Assembly (NCBI RefSeq): GCF_900104175.1
Contig: NZ_FNIX01000020.1
Location: forward strand, 62,001 to 126,000
Direction of reading: 5' to 3'
Source of the DNA: Lentzea jiangxiensis
Lineage (GTDB): Bacteria; Actinomycetota; Actinomycetes; Mycobacteriales; Pseudonocardiaceae
Length of the DNA: 64,000 nucleotides
Under the pieces are notes generated by a model. The model was not told the DNA's origin, ran no database searches, and saw only the letters and a program-made list of their open reading frames with translations. A program made the translations under genes and the position numbers. Shown here piece by piece: positions 17,375 to 27,472 of the stretch. Each line of letters begins with the position of its first letter. Positions within the stretch are counted from its first letter, which is position 1.

Positions 17375-18174
17375 GCCGACACCTTCTTCCTGCCGCCGGT
17401 GGTGCCACGGCGCTCCAGGTACCGCGACAGGTAGCCGAGCGGCAGCGTGATGATCAGGTAGCACAGACCCGCGATGAGGATCGGCGTGAGGGACGGGCTG
17501 CGGCTCAGCGTCTCCCGGCCGAACTTGGTGAGCTCGTACTGCTCGCGGAACAGGCCGAGGATGTAGATGAGCGAGGAGTCCTTGGTCAGCAGGATCAGCT
17601 CGTTCGTCAGCGGCGGCAGGATGATCCGGAACGCCTGCGGGATCACGATCGTGATCATGGCGCGGCTGCTCGACATGCCGAGCGAACGGGCCGCCTCGAC
17701 CTGCCCCTTCGGCACGGCCTGGATGCCGGCGCGGATCGTTTCGGCCATGTAGGCGGCGCCGACGCCACCGAGCGCCAGCATGACCGTCGTCAGCGGCGGG
17801 AACTGCATCTGGAACGCGATCGGCACGCCGTAGTAGATGCCGATGAACACCAGAAGTGCCGGCACACCGCGGAAGAACTCGATGTAGACCGTCGCGATCC
17901 AGCGGTACGGCGCGACCGACGACAGCTTCATCAGCGCGAGCACGAGGCCCAGCGCGAGACCGAAGGCGAAGCCGAGCGCGGTGTAGATGATGGTGTTCTT
18001 CAGCGCCACGGTGATGACGCTGGGGAACATCGAGGCGGCGATCTCGGTGTTGAAGAACGCGCCCTTGATCTGCCCCCAGTCGGCCAGGAAGGCGACCAGC
18101 AGGGTGATGACGACCAGCAGTCCGTACTGCGCGTAGCGGATGTATCCCGCGCGCTTGCGCTTGGACATGGCCAT
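17371..18174 (-). CDS. Polar amino-acid ABC transporter permease (HisM/GluC type)
   Basis: A 267-residue permease with about five to six membrane helices. The EAA loop with [14 protein letters not shown] lies about two-thirds along and contacts the ATPase. The start is placed at ATG 18174 because AGGAG lies five bases upstream; a start at 18204 would leave that site inside the gene. A single permease with one ATPase and one binding protein implies a homodimeric channel. The C-terminal tail is basic. Confidence 0.92.
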   Translation of the reverse strand: MAMSKRKRAGYIRYAQYGLLVVITLLVAFLADWGQIKGAFFNTEIAASMFPSVITVALKNTIIYTALGFAFGLALGLVLALMKLSSVAPYRWIATVYIEFFRGVPALLVFIGIYYGVPIAFQMQFPPLTTVMLALGGVGAAYMAETIRAGIQAVPKGQVEAARSLGMSSSRAMITIVIPQAFRIILPPLTNELILLTKDSSLIYILGLFREQYELTKFGRETLSRSPSLTPILIAGLCYLIITLPLGYLSRYLERRGTTGGRKKVSA

Positions 18175-18208
18175 TGCGGCTCCTAGCGAAAAGGGTTCGG
18201 ACAAGCGG

Positions 18209-18241
18209 CGGGGCCGGCGCGACGTGCTTGCACCGGCCCCG
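18209..18241 (-). terminator. Intercistronic hairpin after the binding-protein gene
   Basis: A perfect 9-bp stem CGGGGCCGG/CCGGCCCCG with a 15-base loop lies between the binding-protein stop and the permease start, without a T-run. Such hairpins commonly protect binding-protein mRNA and dampen read-through so that the binding protein is made in excess. Confidence 0.6.
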
Positions 18242-18250
18242 GAGAAGCGA

Positions 18251-19063
18251 CTACTTCGACGTCGGCTTCTTGCCGAACCACTTCTCGTAGATCTTGTCGT
18301 ACTCGCCGTTCTCCTTGGCCTTCTTCAGGACCTCGTTCACCTTGGTCTGCAGGGCGGTGTTGCCCTTCTTGAGGCCGATGCCGTACTTCTCGCCGGTCTC
18401 GAACTCGGTGGTGACCTCGGTGTCCGGGAACTCCTTGGCGTAGTCGTAGAGAACGCCGTTGTCGTTGATCACCGCGTCGACGGCGCCGGTGCGGACGGCC
18501 GTCTCGGACAGCGGCAGGTCCTCGAACTGCACGACGGTGTAGCCGTTGGCGGCAGCGTTGTCGTTGCCGTACTTCTCACCGGTGGTGTCCTGCTGGACGC
18601 CGAGCTTCTTGCCCTTGAGGTCGGCCAGGGACTTGATGTTCGCCCCCTTCTTGACCAGCAGCGCCTGCGAGGCGTCGAAGTACGGGTCGGAGAAGTCGAT
18701 CGCCTGCTTGCGCTCGTCGGTGATCGTCATGCCGGCGGCGGCCAGGTCGCACTGGTTCGCGCTGAACGACGTGCCCGAGGTGATCGTCTCGAACGGGGTG
18801 TCGAAGATCTGCTGCGTGACCCCGAGGTCCTTCGCGACGAGGTCGACGAGGTCGACGTCGAAGCCGACCGTCTTGTCGCCCTCGCTGTACTGGAAGGGCT
18901 TGTAGGAGAGGTGGGTGCAGGTGACGAGCTTGCCGCTCTGCACGAGCGTGACACCCGAGTTGCCCGCGGGCTGGTTCACGGGAGTCGCGCAGCCCGAAGC
19001 TGCCATCACGGCCAGTCCCAAGGCCGGGATCATGGCCATCAACTGCCTGGTACGACTAGCCAC
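18251..19063 (-). CDS. Glutamate-type substrate-binding lipoprotein
   Basis: A 270-residue family-3 solute-binding protein. The signal peptide ends in a lipobox with Cys at residue 25 (AASGC). The body shows the two-lobe pattern: GFDVDLVDLVAKDLG, the first-lobe anchor CDLAAAGMTITDERK, IDFSDPYF and KKLGVQQDTTGE. The GTG start at 19063 has a perfect AGGAG seven bases upstream; longer upstream starts would disrupt the signal peptide. It heads the minus-strand transporter operon. Glutamate, glutamine or aspartate is the likely substrate. Confidence 0.93.
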   Translation of the reverse strand: MASRTRQLMAMIPALGLAVMAASGCATPVNQPAGNSGVTLVQSGKLVTCTHLSYKPFQYSEGDKTVGFDVDLVDLVAKDLGVTQQIFDTPFETITSGTSFSANQCDLAAAGMTITDERKQAIDFSDPYFDASQALLVKKGANIKSLADLKGKKLGVQQDTTGEKYGNDNAAANGYTVVQFEDLPLSETAVRTGAVDAVINDNGVLYDYAKEFPDTEVTTEFETGEKYGIGLKKGNTALQTKVNEVLKKAKENGEYDKIYEKWFGKKPTSK

Positions 19064-19174
19064 TGCGTCACTCCTCGTAACTGTCGCGGACGAGTGAACG
19101 GGATCCTGCCACTCGGGTGACGTGGTGGACAGCACGTGCGTGTTACAGGACACTGCCTTGCAATGATTTTGCGT

Positions 19175-19212
19175 CAAATCGCCCAGTGATGCGCAAAATA
19201 TTGTGCGATTTG
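19175..19212 (-). promoter_or_regulatory. Nested inverted repeat upstream of the transporter operon
   Basis: CAAATCGC (19175-19182) and GCGATTTG (19205-19212) are perfect 8-bp arms enclosing a second small hairpin, GCGCAA...TTGTGC. The surrounding 19064-19304 stretch is AT-rich for this genome and lacks genes. This looks like the promoter/operator of the amino-acid transporter. The cognate regulator is unknown. Confidence 0.45.
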
Positions 19213-19304
19213 GCCTAGGTCACACAACGTTTGCACGTATTGCACACGAATGATAACCATCCGTGAGCGTGTCCTTGATCAGGATTTGATCACGACAGCC
19301 CTGC

Positions 19305-21959
19305 TCAGCGCGTGCGTTCGGTCAGCAGACCGGCCACGAGTGCCGTCCAGCCGGTCTGGTGCGTCGCACCCAGCCCTTCCCCGGTGTCCCCGTCGAAGTA
19401 CTCGCTGAACGTGACGTGCTTGCGCCAAAGAGGTGACTCGGAGGCCTCGACGCGCTTGCCGTCGGACGGCCTGCGCCCGTCGTGGTCGGGCAGGAAGAGC
19501 CCGACGAGCCGGTCGCTCAGCTCGTCCGCCACCTGGCCCGCGGTGACCCAGCGGCCGGAGTGCGTCGGCATCTCGACCTGGAACGCGCCGTCGTGGAACG
19601 CGCAGACCGTGCGCAGCGCCTCGACGAGCAGCGCGTTCGTGGGCAGCCAGACCGGGCCGCGCCAGTTCGAGTTGCCGCCGAACATCGGCGTGTGCGACTC
19701 GCCGGGTTCGTAGCCCATGCGGTGGTCCTGACCCGCGACCTTGACCTCCAGGCCCTCGCGGTGGGCCGCGCTGAGGCTGCGGATGCCGTGCGGCGAGAGG
19801 AACTCCTGCTCGTCCAGCATGCGGTGCAGCACGCGCTTGAGCTTCTGCTCGTCGAGCAACGACACGAAGGCGCCGCGCTCGTAGTGGAACGTGATGAACT
19901 GCCGCAGCTCGGGCCGGCGCTTGAGCAGGTGCTCCAGCCGGCTGGTGAACCCGTGCAGCTCCTCGAGCACCCACGGCTGCAGGACGGCCGACGCCAGCAG
20001 CGGGATCAGCCCGACCATCGACCGCACGCGCACCGGCTCGGACTCGACGCTGCCGTCGGGCCGGCGCCGCGAGACCCGGTCGTAGCAGAAGCCGTCCTCG
20101 TCGTGCCAGATGCCGTTGCCCGACGAGCCGAAGTGCGTGAAGGCCTCCGCGATCGACAGGAAGTGCTCGACGAACTTCGTGGCGACGTCCTCGTAGGACT
20201 CGTCGTCGCGCGCCAGCTCCAGCGCGATCTGCATCAGGTGCAGGCTGTACGCGGCCATCCACGACGTGGCGTCGGACTGCTCCAGCCGCCACGCGCCCAG
20301 CATCGGCTCCGACCGGTTGACCGGCCCGATGTTGTCCATGCCGAGGAACCCGCCCTCGAACAGGTAGCTGCCGTCGGCGTCCTTGCGGTTGACCCACCAC
20401 GAGAAGTTGAGCAGCAGCTTGTGGAAGATCTTGGCGAGGAACCGCCGGTCCCTGCTGCCGTCCGCGCGGTAGACCTGCAACGCGGCCCACGCGTGCACCG
20501 GCGGGTTGACGTCGCCGAACTCCCACTCGTAGGCCGGGATCTGGCCGTTGGGGTGCATCATCCACTCGCGGCAGAACAGCAGCAGCTGCTCCTTCGCGAA
20601 CGCCGGGTCGACCAGCGTGAACGGGATCGTGTGGAACGCCAGGTCCCACGCCGCGAACCAGGGGTACTCCCACTCGTCCGGCATCGAGATGACGTCGGCG
20701 ACGTCGAGGTGCCGCCAGTGCACGTTGCGCGCCTCGGGCGTCCTCCTGCCCGAGGGCGCCTCGGGCTTGGTCGGGTCGCCGTCGAGCCAGTCACGGGTTC
20801 GGAACCGGTAGTGCTGCTTGGTCCACATGAGCCCCGCGAGCGCACGCCGCAGCACGTGCTTCTCCTCGGTGCTGCTCTGCGGTGCGATGGCGTCGTGGAA
20901 CTCGTCGGCCTCGAGCTTCCGCGCGCTCATCGTGTCCCGGAAGCTCGGCCCGAACGGGTCGACGTGCCCGTCGCCGCCGGTCAGCCGCAGGCGGATCGTG
21001 ACGGTCTCGCCCGGCTCCACCGGGTCGAACGAGTACCAGGCGGCGAACTTCGTGCCCGCCACCCCGGCGTCGTCCGGCCCGGCGACCTGGCACGACGAGG
21101 TGCTGCCGCGCACCACGTAGTCGCAGATGCCGTCCTTGACCCACGGCGAGGGGTTGCGCTCGGCCCCGAACAGGGCGACCTCGTTGCTCTCGTTGTCCGT
21201 CATGAGCATCGACGGCGAGTCGTCGAGGTGCAGCGTGTACCGGCCGAGGTTGCCGTGGTCGGCCGTGACCTTCCGCCCGGTCGTGGTGCTCGCGACGAGC
21301 TGGCACGGGCGCTGGTCGCGTCCCCAGGCCCACGTGTTGCGGAACCACAGCTGGGGCAGCAGGTGCAGCGGCGCGTCCTGGGGCCCGTGGTTGGTCGCGC
21401 TGATCTCGATGCAGATGTCGTCCGTGTCGGCCTTCGCGTAGGTGACCTGGACGTCGAAGAACCGGTTCTCGTCGAGCACCCCGGTGTCGCTGAGCTCGGG
21501 CTCGCGGTTCTCCCGCCCGGCGCTGCGCGCCATCTCCCGCAGCCGCGCGTACGGGAACTCCCGCTGCGGGTAGCGGTAGACCACCTGCATCCAGGAGTGG
21601 GTGGGCGTCCCGTCGGTCACCCACCAGTGCTCCTTGACGTCCTCGCCGTGGTTGCCCTCTTCGTTGGCGAGGCCGAAGTACCGCTCCTTGAGGAACGGGT
21701 CCCTGCCGTTCCACAGGGCGACGGCGAAGTTCAGGAACCCGTGCACGTCGCAGAGGCCGGCGATGCCGTCCTCACCCCACCGGTAGGCGCGTGAACGGGC
21801 GTGGTCGAACGGGAACGAGGCCCACGCGTCACCCTGGGGTGAGTAGTCCTCGCGGACCGTGCCCCACTGGCGACCCGACAGGTACGGCCCCCACAGCCGC
21901 CACGGCGAAGTCGGTGTGTCCGACTCCGCGAGACGCGCCCGTTCCGCATGCTCACCCAT
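19305..21959 (-). CDS. GH63-type (MGH1-like) alpha-glucosidase
   Basis: An 884-residue glycosidase with an N-terminal beta domain and a C-terminal (alpha/alpha)6 barrel like GH63 enzymes. Conserved barrel parts include [42 protein letters not shown] and [14 protein letters not shown]. No signal peptide is seen, so it acts in the cytoplasm, perhaps on glucosyl-glycerate, mannosyl-glycerate or other glucosides. The ATG at 21959 is preferred; a GTG six codons earlier is possible. Neither start has a clear Shine-Dalgarno. The upstream M20 peptidase gene is in the same direction, 78 bases away. Confidence 0.85.
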   Translation of the reverse strand: MGEHAERARLAESDTPTSPWRLWGPYLSGRQWGTVREDYSPQGDAWASFPFDHARSRAYRWGEDGIAGLCDVHGFLNFAVALWNGRDPFLKERYFGLANEEGNHGEDVKEHWWVTDGTPTHSWMQVVYRYPQREFPYARLREMARSAGRENREPELSDTGVLDENRFFDVQVTYAKADTDDICIEISATNHGPQDAPLHLLPQLWFRNTWAWGRDQRPCQLVASTTTGRKVTADHGNLGRYTLHLDDSPSMLMTDNESNEVALFGAERNPSPWVKDGICDYVVRGSTSSCQVAGPDDAGVAGTKFAAWYSFDPVEPGETVTIRLRLTGGDGHVDPFGPSFRDTMSARKLEADEFHDAIAPQSSTEEKHVLRRALAGLMWTKQHYRFRTRDWLDGDPTKPEAPSGRRTPEARNVHWRHLDVADVISMPDEWEYPWFAAWDLAFHTIPFTLVDPAFAKEQLLLFCREWMMHPNGQIPAYEWEFGDVNPPVHAWAALQVYRADGSRDRRFLAKIFHKLLLNFSWWVNRKDADGSYLFEGGFLGMDNIGPVNRSEPMLGAWRLEQSDATSWMAAYSLHLMQIALELARDDESYEDVATKFVEHFLSIAEAFTHFGSSGNGIWHDEDGFCYDRVSRRRPDGSVESEPVRVRSMVGLIPLLASAVLQPWVLEELHGFTSRLEHLLKRRPELRQFITFHYERGAFVSLLDEQKLKRVLHRMLDEQEFLSPHGIRSLSAAHREGLEVKVAGQDHRMGYEPGESHTPMFGGNSNWRGPVWLPTNALLVEALRTVCAFHDGAFQVEMPTHSGRWVTAGQVADELSDRLVGLFLPDHDGRRPSDGKRVEASESPLWRKHVTFSEYFDGDTGEGLGATHQTGWTALVAGLLTERTR

Positions 21960-22037
21960 CACCCCAGTGTGCGACACGGGTTCAAACAGGCGGTCGGGGC
22001 TGCGTCTCGGCTGAGTCCTACATCACTCGAAAACGGG

Positions 22038-23456
22038 TCAGCCCTGCTTCGCGTGCGAGTCGAGGACCAGGGCGATCGCCTCGGTGACCCTCGCCGCGTG
22101 CGCCAGGTGCAGCCACTCGTCCGGGACGTGGCAGTTCGAGTCCGGCCCGATCACGCCGGTCACCACGAACTGGGCGTCCGGGTAGGCCTCGTGCAGCAGG
22201 CCCATGAACGGGATCGAGCCGCCCAGCGACACGGTGCGCCACGGCGCGCCGAAGATCTCCTTGCCCGCCTCGTCCAGCACGGCCGACAGCCAAGGTGCCA
22301 GCTCGGGCGCGTTCCAGCCGTCGGCCGCCTCGACCCGGGAGAGCTCGACCGTCGCGTTGTAGGGCACGTCGGTGGTCAGCTTCTCGCGCACCGCCTCCAG
22401 GGCGGCCGAGGACGACGCCGTCGGCGGCAGGCGGAAGGACAGCACGAGGGTCGTGTACGGGCGCAGGACGTTGCCCGCGTCGTCCGGCAGCGGCAGGCCC
22501 TCGGCGCCGGTGACCGAGAGGGTCGGGCGCCAGCCGGAGTTCAGCGCGAGCTCGACCTCGTCGGACGACACGGGTTGCAGGTCGCCGACGCGCGGAACCG
22601 GGTCCCACAGCGCGCCCGGCGCGGCCTCGACGGCCTCGCGGACCTCGGCCAGGCGGTGGGCCGGGATCTCGACGTGCATCTCCGGGACCAGGATCTCGCC
22701 GGTCTCCGAGTTCTCGATCCGGTCGAGCAGGACCCGGGCGATCCGGAACGACGACGGCACGATGCCCGACGCCATGCCGGAGTGCAGGCCGCCGTCCAGG
22801 ACCCGCACGGTGGCCGTGACCTGCACGAGGCCGCGCAGCGACGTCGTCAGCCACATGCGGTCGTAGTCGGAGCCGCCCGAGTCGAGGCAGACGACCAGCG
22901 ACACCCGGCCGAGGCGGTCCGACAGGTGCTCCAGGTACGCGGGGAGGTCGGGCGAACCGGACTCCTCGCCGGTCTCCAGCAGCACGACGCACCGGGCGTG
23001 CGAACCACCCGCCGTGCGCACGGCCTCGATAGCAGCGATTGCGGCATATCCGGAGTAACCGTCATCGGCGGCACCGCGGCCGTAGAGACGTCCGTCACGC
23101 AGCACCGGCGTCCACGGGCCCAGTCCCTCGCCCCAGCCGCCCACCGGCGGCTGCTTGTCCAGGTGTCCGTAGAGCAACACCGTGTCGTCGCCCGAGTTGC
23201 CGGACGGCGGGACGTCGACGACGAGCAGCGGTGTGCGTCCCGCCAGTTGGACGACCTCGAGCGTCACGCCGGGCAGCGAGCGCGAGGCGATCCAGGCCTT
23301 CACGTGGTCGATCGCCGCCGCCAACTCCCCGTGTTCCTCCCAGGCGGGGTCGAACGCGGGGGAGATCGCCGGCACGGCGACGAGCTGAGACAGGCTCGGG
23401 ACGATGTCGTCGTCCCAAAGCGTCCTGACGGTGCTGGTCACAACTGAGCGGTCCAC
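22038..23456 (-). CDS. M20-family dipeptidase
   Basis: A 472-residue zinc metallopeptidase. Metal ligands are visible: LLYGHLDKQPP (first His and Asp), GRGAADDGYSG (bridging Asp), TGEESGSPDL (catalytic Glu then ligand Glu), CLDSGG and a final His in GPDSNCHVPDEWLH. The lid domain sits in the middle (about 195-360). Members hydrolyse dipeptides such as carnosine-like or Cys-Gly substrates. No signal peptide. The GTG start has only a close GAGAGG, so a slightly later start cannot be excluded. Confidence 0.92.
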   Translation of the reverse strand: MDRSVVTSTVRTLWDDDIVPSLSQLVAVPAISPAFDPAWEEHGELAAAIDHVKAWIASRSLPGVTLEVVQLAGRTPLLVVDVPPSGNSGDDTVLLYGHLDKQPPVGGWGEGLGPWTPVLRDGRLYGRGAADDGYSGYAAIAAIEAVRTAGGSHARCVVLLETGEESGSPDLPAYLEHLSDRLGRVSLVVCLDSGGSDYDRMWLTTSLRGLVQVTATVRVLDGGLHSGMASGIVPSSFRIARVLLDRIENSETGEILVPEMHVEIPAHRLAEVREAVEAAPGALWDPVPRVGDLQPVSSDEVELALNSGWRPTLSVTGAEGLPLPDDAGNVLRPYTTLVLSFRLPPTASSSAALEAVREKLTTDVPYNATVELSRVEAADGWNAPELAPWLSAVLDEAGKEIFGAPWRTVSLGGSIPFMGLLHEAYPDAQFVVTGVIGPDSNCHVPDEWLHLAHAARVTEAIALVLDSHAKQG

Positions 23457-23523
23457 CTCTCGATCCTGTCACGACTCCGCCTCTGCTCGCGTCCGTAGCC
23501 TCTTGTGCGAGACCTCCCGATTA

Positions 23524-23566
23524 GTTAACGATCGGTAACCGGGACATCCGCGTCCGGTGACCGGAC
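23524..23566 (+). promoter_or_regulatory. Candidate operators upstream of the 2-oxoacid dehydrogenase operon
   Basis: The 355-base gap 23457-23811 holds GTTAACGATCGGTAAC (23524-23539) and a perfect dyad GTCCGGT-g-ACCGGAC (23552-23566). It lies between the divergent peptidase and the bkdA-like gene. A TTGACT at about 23624 could be a -35 box, but its -10 is unclear. Regulator unknown. Confidence 0.4.
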
Positions 23567-23811
23567 GACATCCGTCGGAGGGCAAAAGGTCGAACCTCCG
23601 ACAGTTGTCGCTGATCAGAACGTTGACTCGTGTGTTACGAAGTGGGACGGGTCTCACCAACTCGGGTGAGGCCGTGTCAGGATGTGGTCGTAAGCCACCG
23701 TCACCGTCGACGGCTGCCTCCGGCCCCACAGGGTTGGCGGCGACCGCCGGCGTCGCCGCACGAGGTCGTCACGAGCGATCGGGCGGTCGGAGAAGACAGA
23801 GGAGTAGGCGC

Positions 23812-25008
23812 ATGTCGTCCCCTGAGCAATGGACGCACCCTGAGCCGGACGCAGCGCCGGCCGCCACTGCCGCAAAACCGACAGCGGAACAGGTGATCGC
23901 AGGCTTGCGAGCGACAGACGAGGGCGGCGCCGACCTGGTGCAGCTCCTCACCCCCGAGGGTGAGCGCGTCACGCACCCCGACTTCGACATCGACATCACG
24001 CCGGAGGAGCTGCGCGGTCTGTACCGCGACATGGTCCTGATCCGCCGGGTCGACCGCGAGGCCAACGCCCTGCAGCGCAAGGGCCAGCTCGGCATCTGGG
24101 TGCCGCTGCTCGGCCAGGAGGCCGCGCAGATCGGTGCCGGCCGGGCGATGCGCGAGACCGACATGGCCTTCCCGAGCTACCGCGAGCACGGCATCGCGTG
24201 GACGCGCGGGATCAACCCGACCGAGCTCCTCGGCATCTTCCGCGGCACCGACCAGGGCACGTGGGACCCGGTCGAGAAGCGCTTCCACCCGTACACGATC
24301 GTCATCGGCAACCAGGTCCTCAACGCGGCCGGGTACGCGATGGGTCAGAAGTTCGACGGCAAGGTCGGCGACGACGAGGGAGAAGCCACCATGTGCTTCT
24401 TCGGCGACGGCGCGACCAGCCAGGGTGACGTGCACGAGGGCTTCGTGTGGGCCGCGGTCTACGACGCGCCGCTCGTCTTCTTCTGCCAGAACAACCAGTG
24501 GGCCATCTCCGAGCCCACCGAGCGCCAGTCGCGCCTGCCGCTGTACCAGCGTGCCCGCGGCTACGGCTTCCCCGGCATCCGCGTCGACGGCAACGACGTT
24601 CTCGCGACGCTCGCCGTGACGAAGTGGGCGCTCGACGAGTGCCGCCACGGCAACGGCCCGATCCTGATCGAGGCGTTCACCTACCGGATGGACGCGCACA
24701 CCACCTCCGACGACCCGACCCGCTACCGGCTGTCGGACGAGCTGGAGATGTGGAAGCTCAAGGACCCGATCGAGCGCGTGAAGGTCTACCTGGTCCGCCA
24801 GCAGTGGGCCGACAGCGAGTTCTTCGAGAGCGTCGAGGCCGACGCCGACGAGCTGGGCGAGGAGCTGCGGGAGTTCTGCACGAACATGCCCGACCCGCCC
24901 GCTGAACGGATCTTCAGCAACGTCTACGCCGAGGGCAACCCCAACCTCGAAGCGCAGCGCGACGAATTCCTCGACTACGTCTCGGGTTTTGCTGGAGGTG
25001 AGCACTGA
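23812..25008 (+). CDS. bkdA: 2-oxoacid dehydrogenase E1 alpha subunit
   Basis: A 398-residue thiamine-diphosphate enzyme subunit. The TPP motif runs from GDGATSQGD to CQNNQWAIS (about residues 196-228), and the phosphorylation-loop-like YRMDAHTTSDDP lies near 300. With the E1 beta subunit it decarboxylates a 2-oxoacid and passes the acyl group to E2. The family includes pyruvate and branched-chain enzymes. The alpha/beta split and operon resemble actinobacterial branched-chain (bkd) operons, but substrate cannot be settled here. ATG with GGAG upstream. The stop overlaps the next start (TGATG). Confidence 0.9.
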   Translation: MSSPEQWTHPEPDAAPAATAAKPTAEQVIAGLRATDEGGADLVQLLTPEGERVTHPDFDIDITPEELRGLYRDMVLIRRVDREANALQRKGQLGIWVPLLGQEAAQIGAGRAMRETDMAFPSYREHGIAWTRGINPTELLGIFRGTDQGTWDPVEKRFHPYTIVIGNQVLNAAGYAMGQKFDGKVGDDEGEATMCFFGDGATSQGDVHEGFVWAAVYDAPLVFFCQNNQWAISEPTERQSRLPLYQRARGYGFPGIRVDGNDVLATLAVTKWALDECRHGNGPILIEAFTYRMDAHTTSDDPTRYRLSDELEMWKLKDPIERVKVYLVRQQWADSEFFESVEADADELGEELREFCTNMPDPPAERIFSNVYAEGNPNLEAQRDEFLDYVSGFAGGEH

Positions 25009-26033
25009 TGGCTGCTCCGACGATGGATCGTTCGACCGCCGCCGCCCCGGCGACCCCGGTGCAGACGCTCACGATCTCCAAGGCGCTCAACATGGGCCTG
25101 CGGGCGGCCATGGAGGCCAACCCCAAGGTCATCATGATGGGCGAGGACATCGGCAAGCTCGGTGGCGTCTTCCGCATCACCGACGGCCTGCAGAAGGACT
25201 TCGGTGAGCAGCGCGTGCTCGACACGCCGCTCGCGGAGTCCGGCATCATCGGCACCGCCGTGGGCCTCGCGATCCGCGGCTACCGCCCGGTGTGCGAGAT
25301 CCAGTTCGACGGCTTCATCTTCCCGGGCTTCGACCAGATCGTGTCGCAGGTCGCGAAGCTGCACTACCGCACGCAGGGCAAGATCAAGATGCCCATCGTG
25401 ATCCGCGTGCCGTTCGGTGGCGGCATCGGTGCCGTCGAGCACCACTCGGAGTCGCCCGAGTCGTACTTCGCGCACACCGCCGGCCTCAAGGTCGTCTCGT
25501 GCTCGAACCCGTCCGACGCGTACTGGATGATCCAGCAGGCGATCGACTGCGACGACCCGGTGCTGTTCTTCGAGCCCAAGCGCCGCTACTACGAAAAGGG
25601 CGAGGTCGACACGACGTCCGCGCCCGGCAAGCTGTTCGAGTCGCGCGTGCTGCGTCAGGGCACGGACGCGACGCTGGTGGCGTACGGCCCGATGGTCCGC
25701 ACTGCCCTCGACGCCGCCAACGCGGCCTCCGAGGACGGCACGTCGCTGGAGGTCATCGACCTGCGCACGCTGTCGCCGCTCGACCTGGCGCCCGTGTTCG
25801 AGTCGGTGCGCCGCACCGGCCGCCTGGTCGTCGTGTCCGAGGCGCCGTCCGAGTCCTCGATCGCCAGCGAGATCGCGGCCAAGGTCCAGCAGGAGTGCTT
25901 CTACTCCCTGCAGGCACCGGTGCTGCGGGTGACCGGCTTCGACACCCCGTACCCGCCGTCGAAGCTCGAGGAGGAGTTCCTCCCCGACCTCGACCGGGTG
26001 CTGCACGCCGTCGACCGCTCTCTCGCCTGGTAA
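25008..26033 (+). CDS. bkdB: 2-oxoacid dehydrogenase E1 beta subunit
   Basis: A 341-residue transketolase-like beta subunit. MGEDIGKLGGVFRITDGLQ, the LAESGIIGTAVGLA segment and GGGIGAVEHHSES are characteristic, as is the C-terminal domain opening at GTDATLVAYGPMV. It forms the alpha2-beta2 E1 with the upstream gene, to which it is translationally coupled by a TGATG overlap. A 14-base gap leads to E2. Confidence 0.92.
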   Translation: MAAPTMDRSTAAAPATPVQTLTISKALNMGLRAAMEANPKVIMMGEDIGKLGGVFRITDGLQKDFGEQRVLDTPLAESGIIGTAVGLAIRGYRPVCEIQFDGFIFPGFDQIVSQVAKLHYRTQGKIKMPIVIRVPFGGGIGAVEHHSESPESYFAHTAGLKVVSCSNPSDAYWMIQQAIDCDDPVLFFEPKRRYYEKGEVDTTSAPGKLFESRVLRQGTDATLVAYGPMVRTALDAANAASEDGTSLEVIDLRTLSPLDLAPVFESVRRTGRLVVVSEAPSESSIASEIAAKVQQECFYSLQAPVLRVTGFDTPYPPSKLEEEFLPDLDRVLHAVDRSLAW

Positions 26034-26047
26034 GGGGACAACCGGAA

Positions 26048-27430
26048 ATGCCGCAGTACAAGCAATTCCCCCTGCCCGACACGGCGGAGGGGCTGACCGA
26101 GGCCGAGATCCTCACCTGGCACGTGAAGCCCGGTGACACCGTCACGGTCAACCAGATCATCGTCGAGATCGAGACGGCCAAGGCCGCCGTCGAGCTGCCC
26201 TGCCCGTGGGCGGGCGTCGTGACGGAGCTGCTGGCCGAGCCGGGCCAGACCGTCGAGGTCGGCGTCCCGATCATCACGATCGACACCGACCCCGGTGGCG
26301 CCGCGGCACCCGCCGCCCCGGCTCCGGCTGCCGCCGAGGCCAACGGCACCTCGTCCGGCAAGATCGGCGAGGAGATGCCGGGCGGGCGCATCGCGACGCT
26401 CGTCGGCTACGGCCCGAAGTCCGGTGCCGCGAAGCGCCGTGCCCGCAAGGACACCGGTGCCGCTCCGGCCGCTGCCGTCGTGGCTCCGCCGGCACCCGCA
26501 CCCGCGCCTGCTCCCGCTCCCGTGGTGGTCGCCGCGCCGGTGCAGGCGCCGGGTGGCTACGTGCCGCTGGCCAAGCCGCCGGTCCGCAAGCTGGCCAAGG
26601 ACCTCGGCGTCGACCTGCACGCCCTGACGGGCTCCGGCCCCGGCGGCGTCATCACGCGCGAGGACGTCGAAACCGCCGTCTCCGCCCCCGCCGCCGCTCC
26701 GGCCGCCGCCACGTCCTACGTGGACAACGGCACGCGCGAACGCCGGGTGCCCATCAAGGGCGTCCGCAAGGCGACCGCGCAGGCGATGGTGGACAGCGCG
26801 TTCACCGCACCGCACGTCACCGAGTTCCTGACGGTCGACGTGACCCCGATGATGGAACTGCGCGCGCGCCTCAAGAACGCGCCGGAGTTCCGCGGCGTGA
26901 AGCTGACCCCGCTGGCGTTCTGCGCCAAGGCGGTCGTCCTCGCGGCCCGCCGCACGCCGGACGTCAACGCCACCTGGGACGCGGCGGCGAACGAGATCGT
27001 CTACAAGGACTACGTCCACCTGGGCATCGCGGCCGCCACGCCGCGCGGCCTGGTGGTCCCGAAGGTCCGCGACGCCGACCGGATGTCGTTGAAGGAACTG
27101 GCGATCGCGCTCGACGAGCTCGCCACCGTCGCCCGCGAGGGCAAGACGTCCCCGGCCGACATGATGAACGGCACCATCACGATCACCAACGTCGGCGTCT
27201 TCGGCGTCGACACCGGCACGCCGATCCTCAACCCCGGCGAGTCCGCGATCCTCGCCCTGGGCGCGATCCGCGACATGCCGTGGGTGGTCGACGGCGAGAT
27301 CAAGGTCCGCAAGATCTGCCAGCTCGCGTTGTCGTTCGACCACCGCGTGGTCGACGGGCAGCAGGGCTCGCAGTTCCTGGCCGACGTCGGCGCGCTGCTG
27401 GCCGAGCCGGGCATCGCGATGACCTACTGA
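26048..27430 (+). CDS. bkdC: Dihydrolipoamide acyltransferase (E2)
   Basis: A 460-residue E2 core. One lipoyl domain occupies residues 1-80, with the lipoylated Lys in ETAKA. An Ala/Pro linker and the E1/E3-binding domain (VRKLAKDLGVDLHALTGSG, about 178-212) follow. The catalytic domain ends with SFDHRVVDG, which holds the active His and Asp. It moves acyl groups from E1-bound TPP to CoA. No E3 gene follows; the shared lipoamide dehydrogenase is presumably elsewhere. A 14-bp tandem repeat begins at its last codons. Confidence 0.93.
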   Translation: MPQYKQFPLPDTAEGLTEAEILTWHVKPGDTVTVNQIIVEIETAKAAVELPCPWAGVVTELLAEPGQTVEVGVPIITIDTDPGGAAAPAAPAPAAAEANGTSSGKIGEEMPGGRIATLVGYGPKSGAAKRRARKDTGAAPAAAVVAPPAPAPAPAPAPVVVAAPVQAPGGYVPLAKPPVRKLAKDLGVDLHALTGSGPGGVITREDVETAVSAPAAAPAAATSYVDNGTRERRVPIKGVRKATAQAMVDSAFTAPHVTEFLTVDVTPMMELRARLKNAPEFRGVKLTPLAFCAKAVVLAARRTPDVNATWDAAANEIVYKDYVHLGIAAATPRGLVVPKVRDADRMSLKELAIALDELATVAREGKTSPADMMNGTITITNVGVFGVDTGTPILNPGESAILALGAIRDMPWVVDGEIKVRKICQLALSFDHRVVDGQQGSQFLADVGALLAEPGIAMTY

Positions 27431-27459
27431 GGATGACCTGCTGAGGATGACCTGCTGAG
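27418..27459 (+). repeat. Triplicated 14-bp repeat at the bkdC stop codon
   Basis: Three head-to-tail copies of GATGACCTRCTGAG lie at 27418-27431, 27432-27445 and 27446-27459. The first copy contains the final bkdC codons and its stop. The next two are identical to each other and carry further TGA triplets. It looks like slippage or a local duplication. Confidence 0.85.
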
Positions 27460-27472
27460 GTAGCCCGTGACG

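Noticed and set aside
19201-19260. GlnR box upstream of the glutamate-type transporter
   Set aside because: The GTCAC and GTTT elements present do not have the GTNAC-n6-GAAAC spacing.
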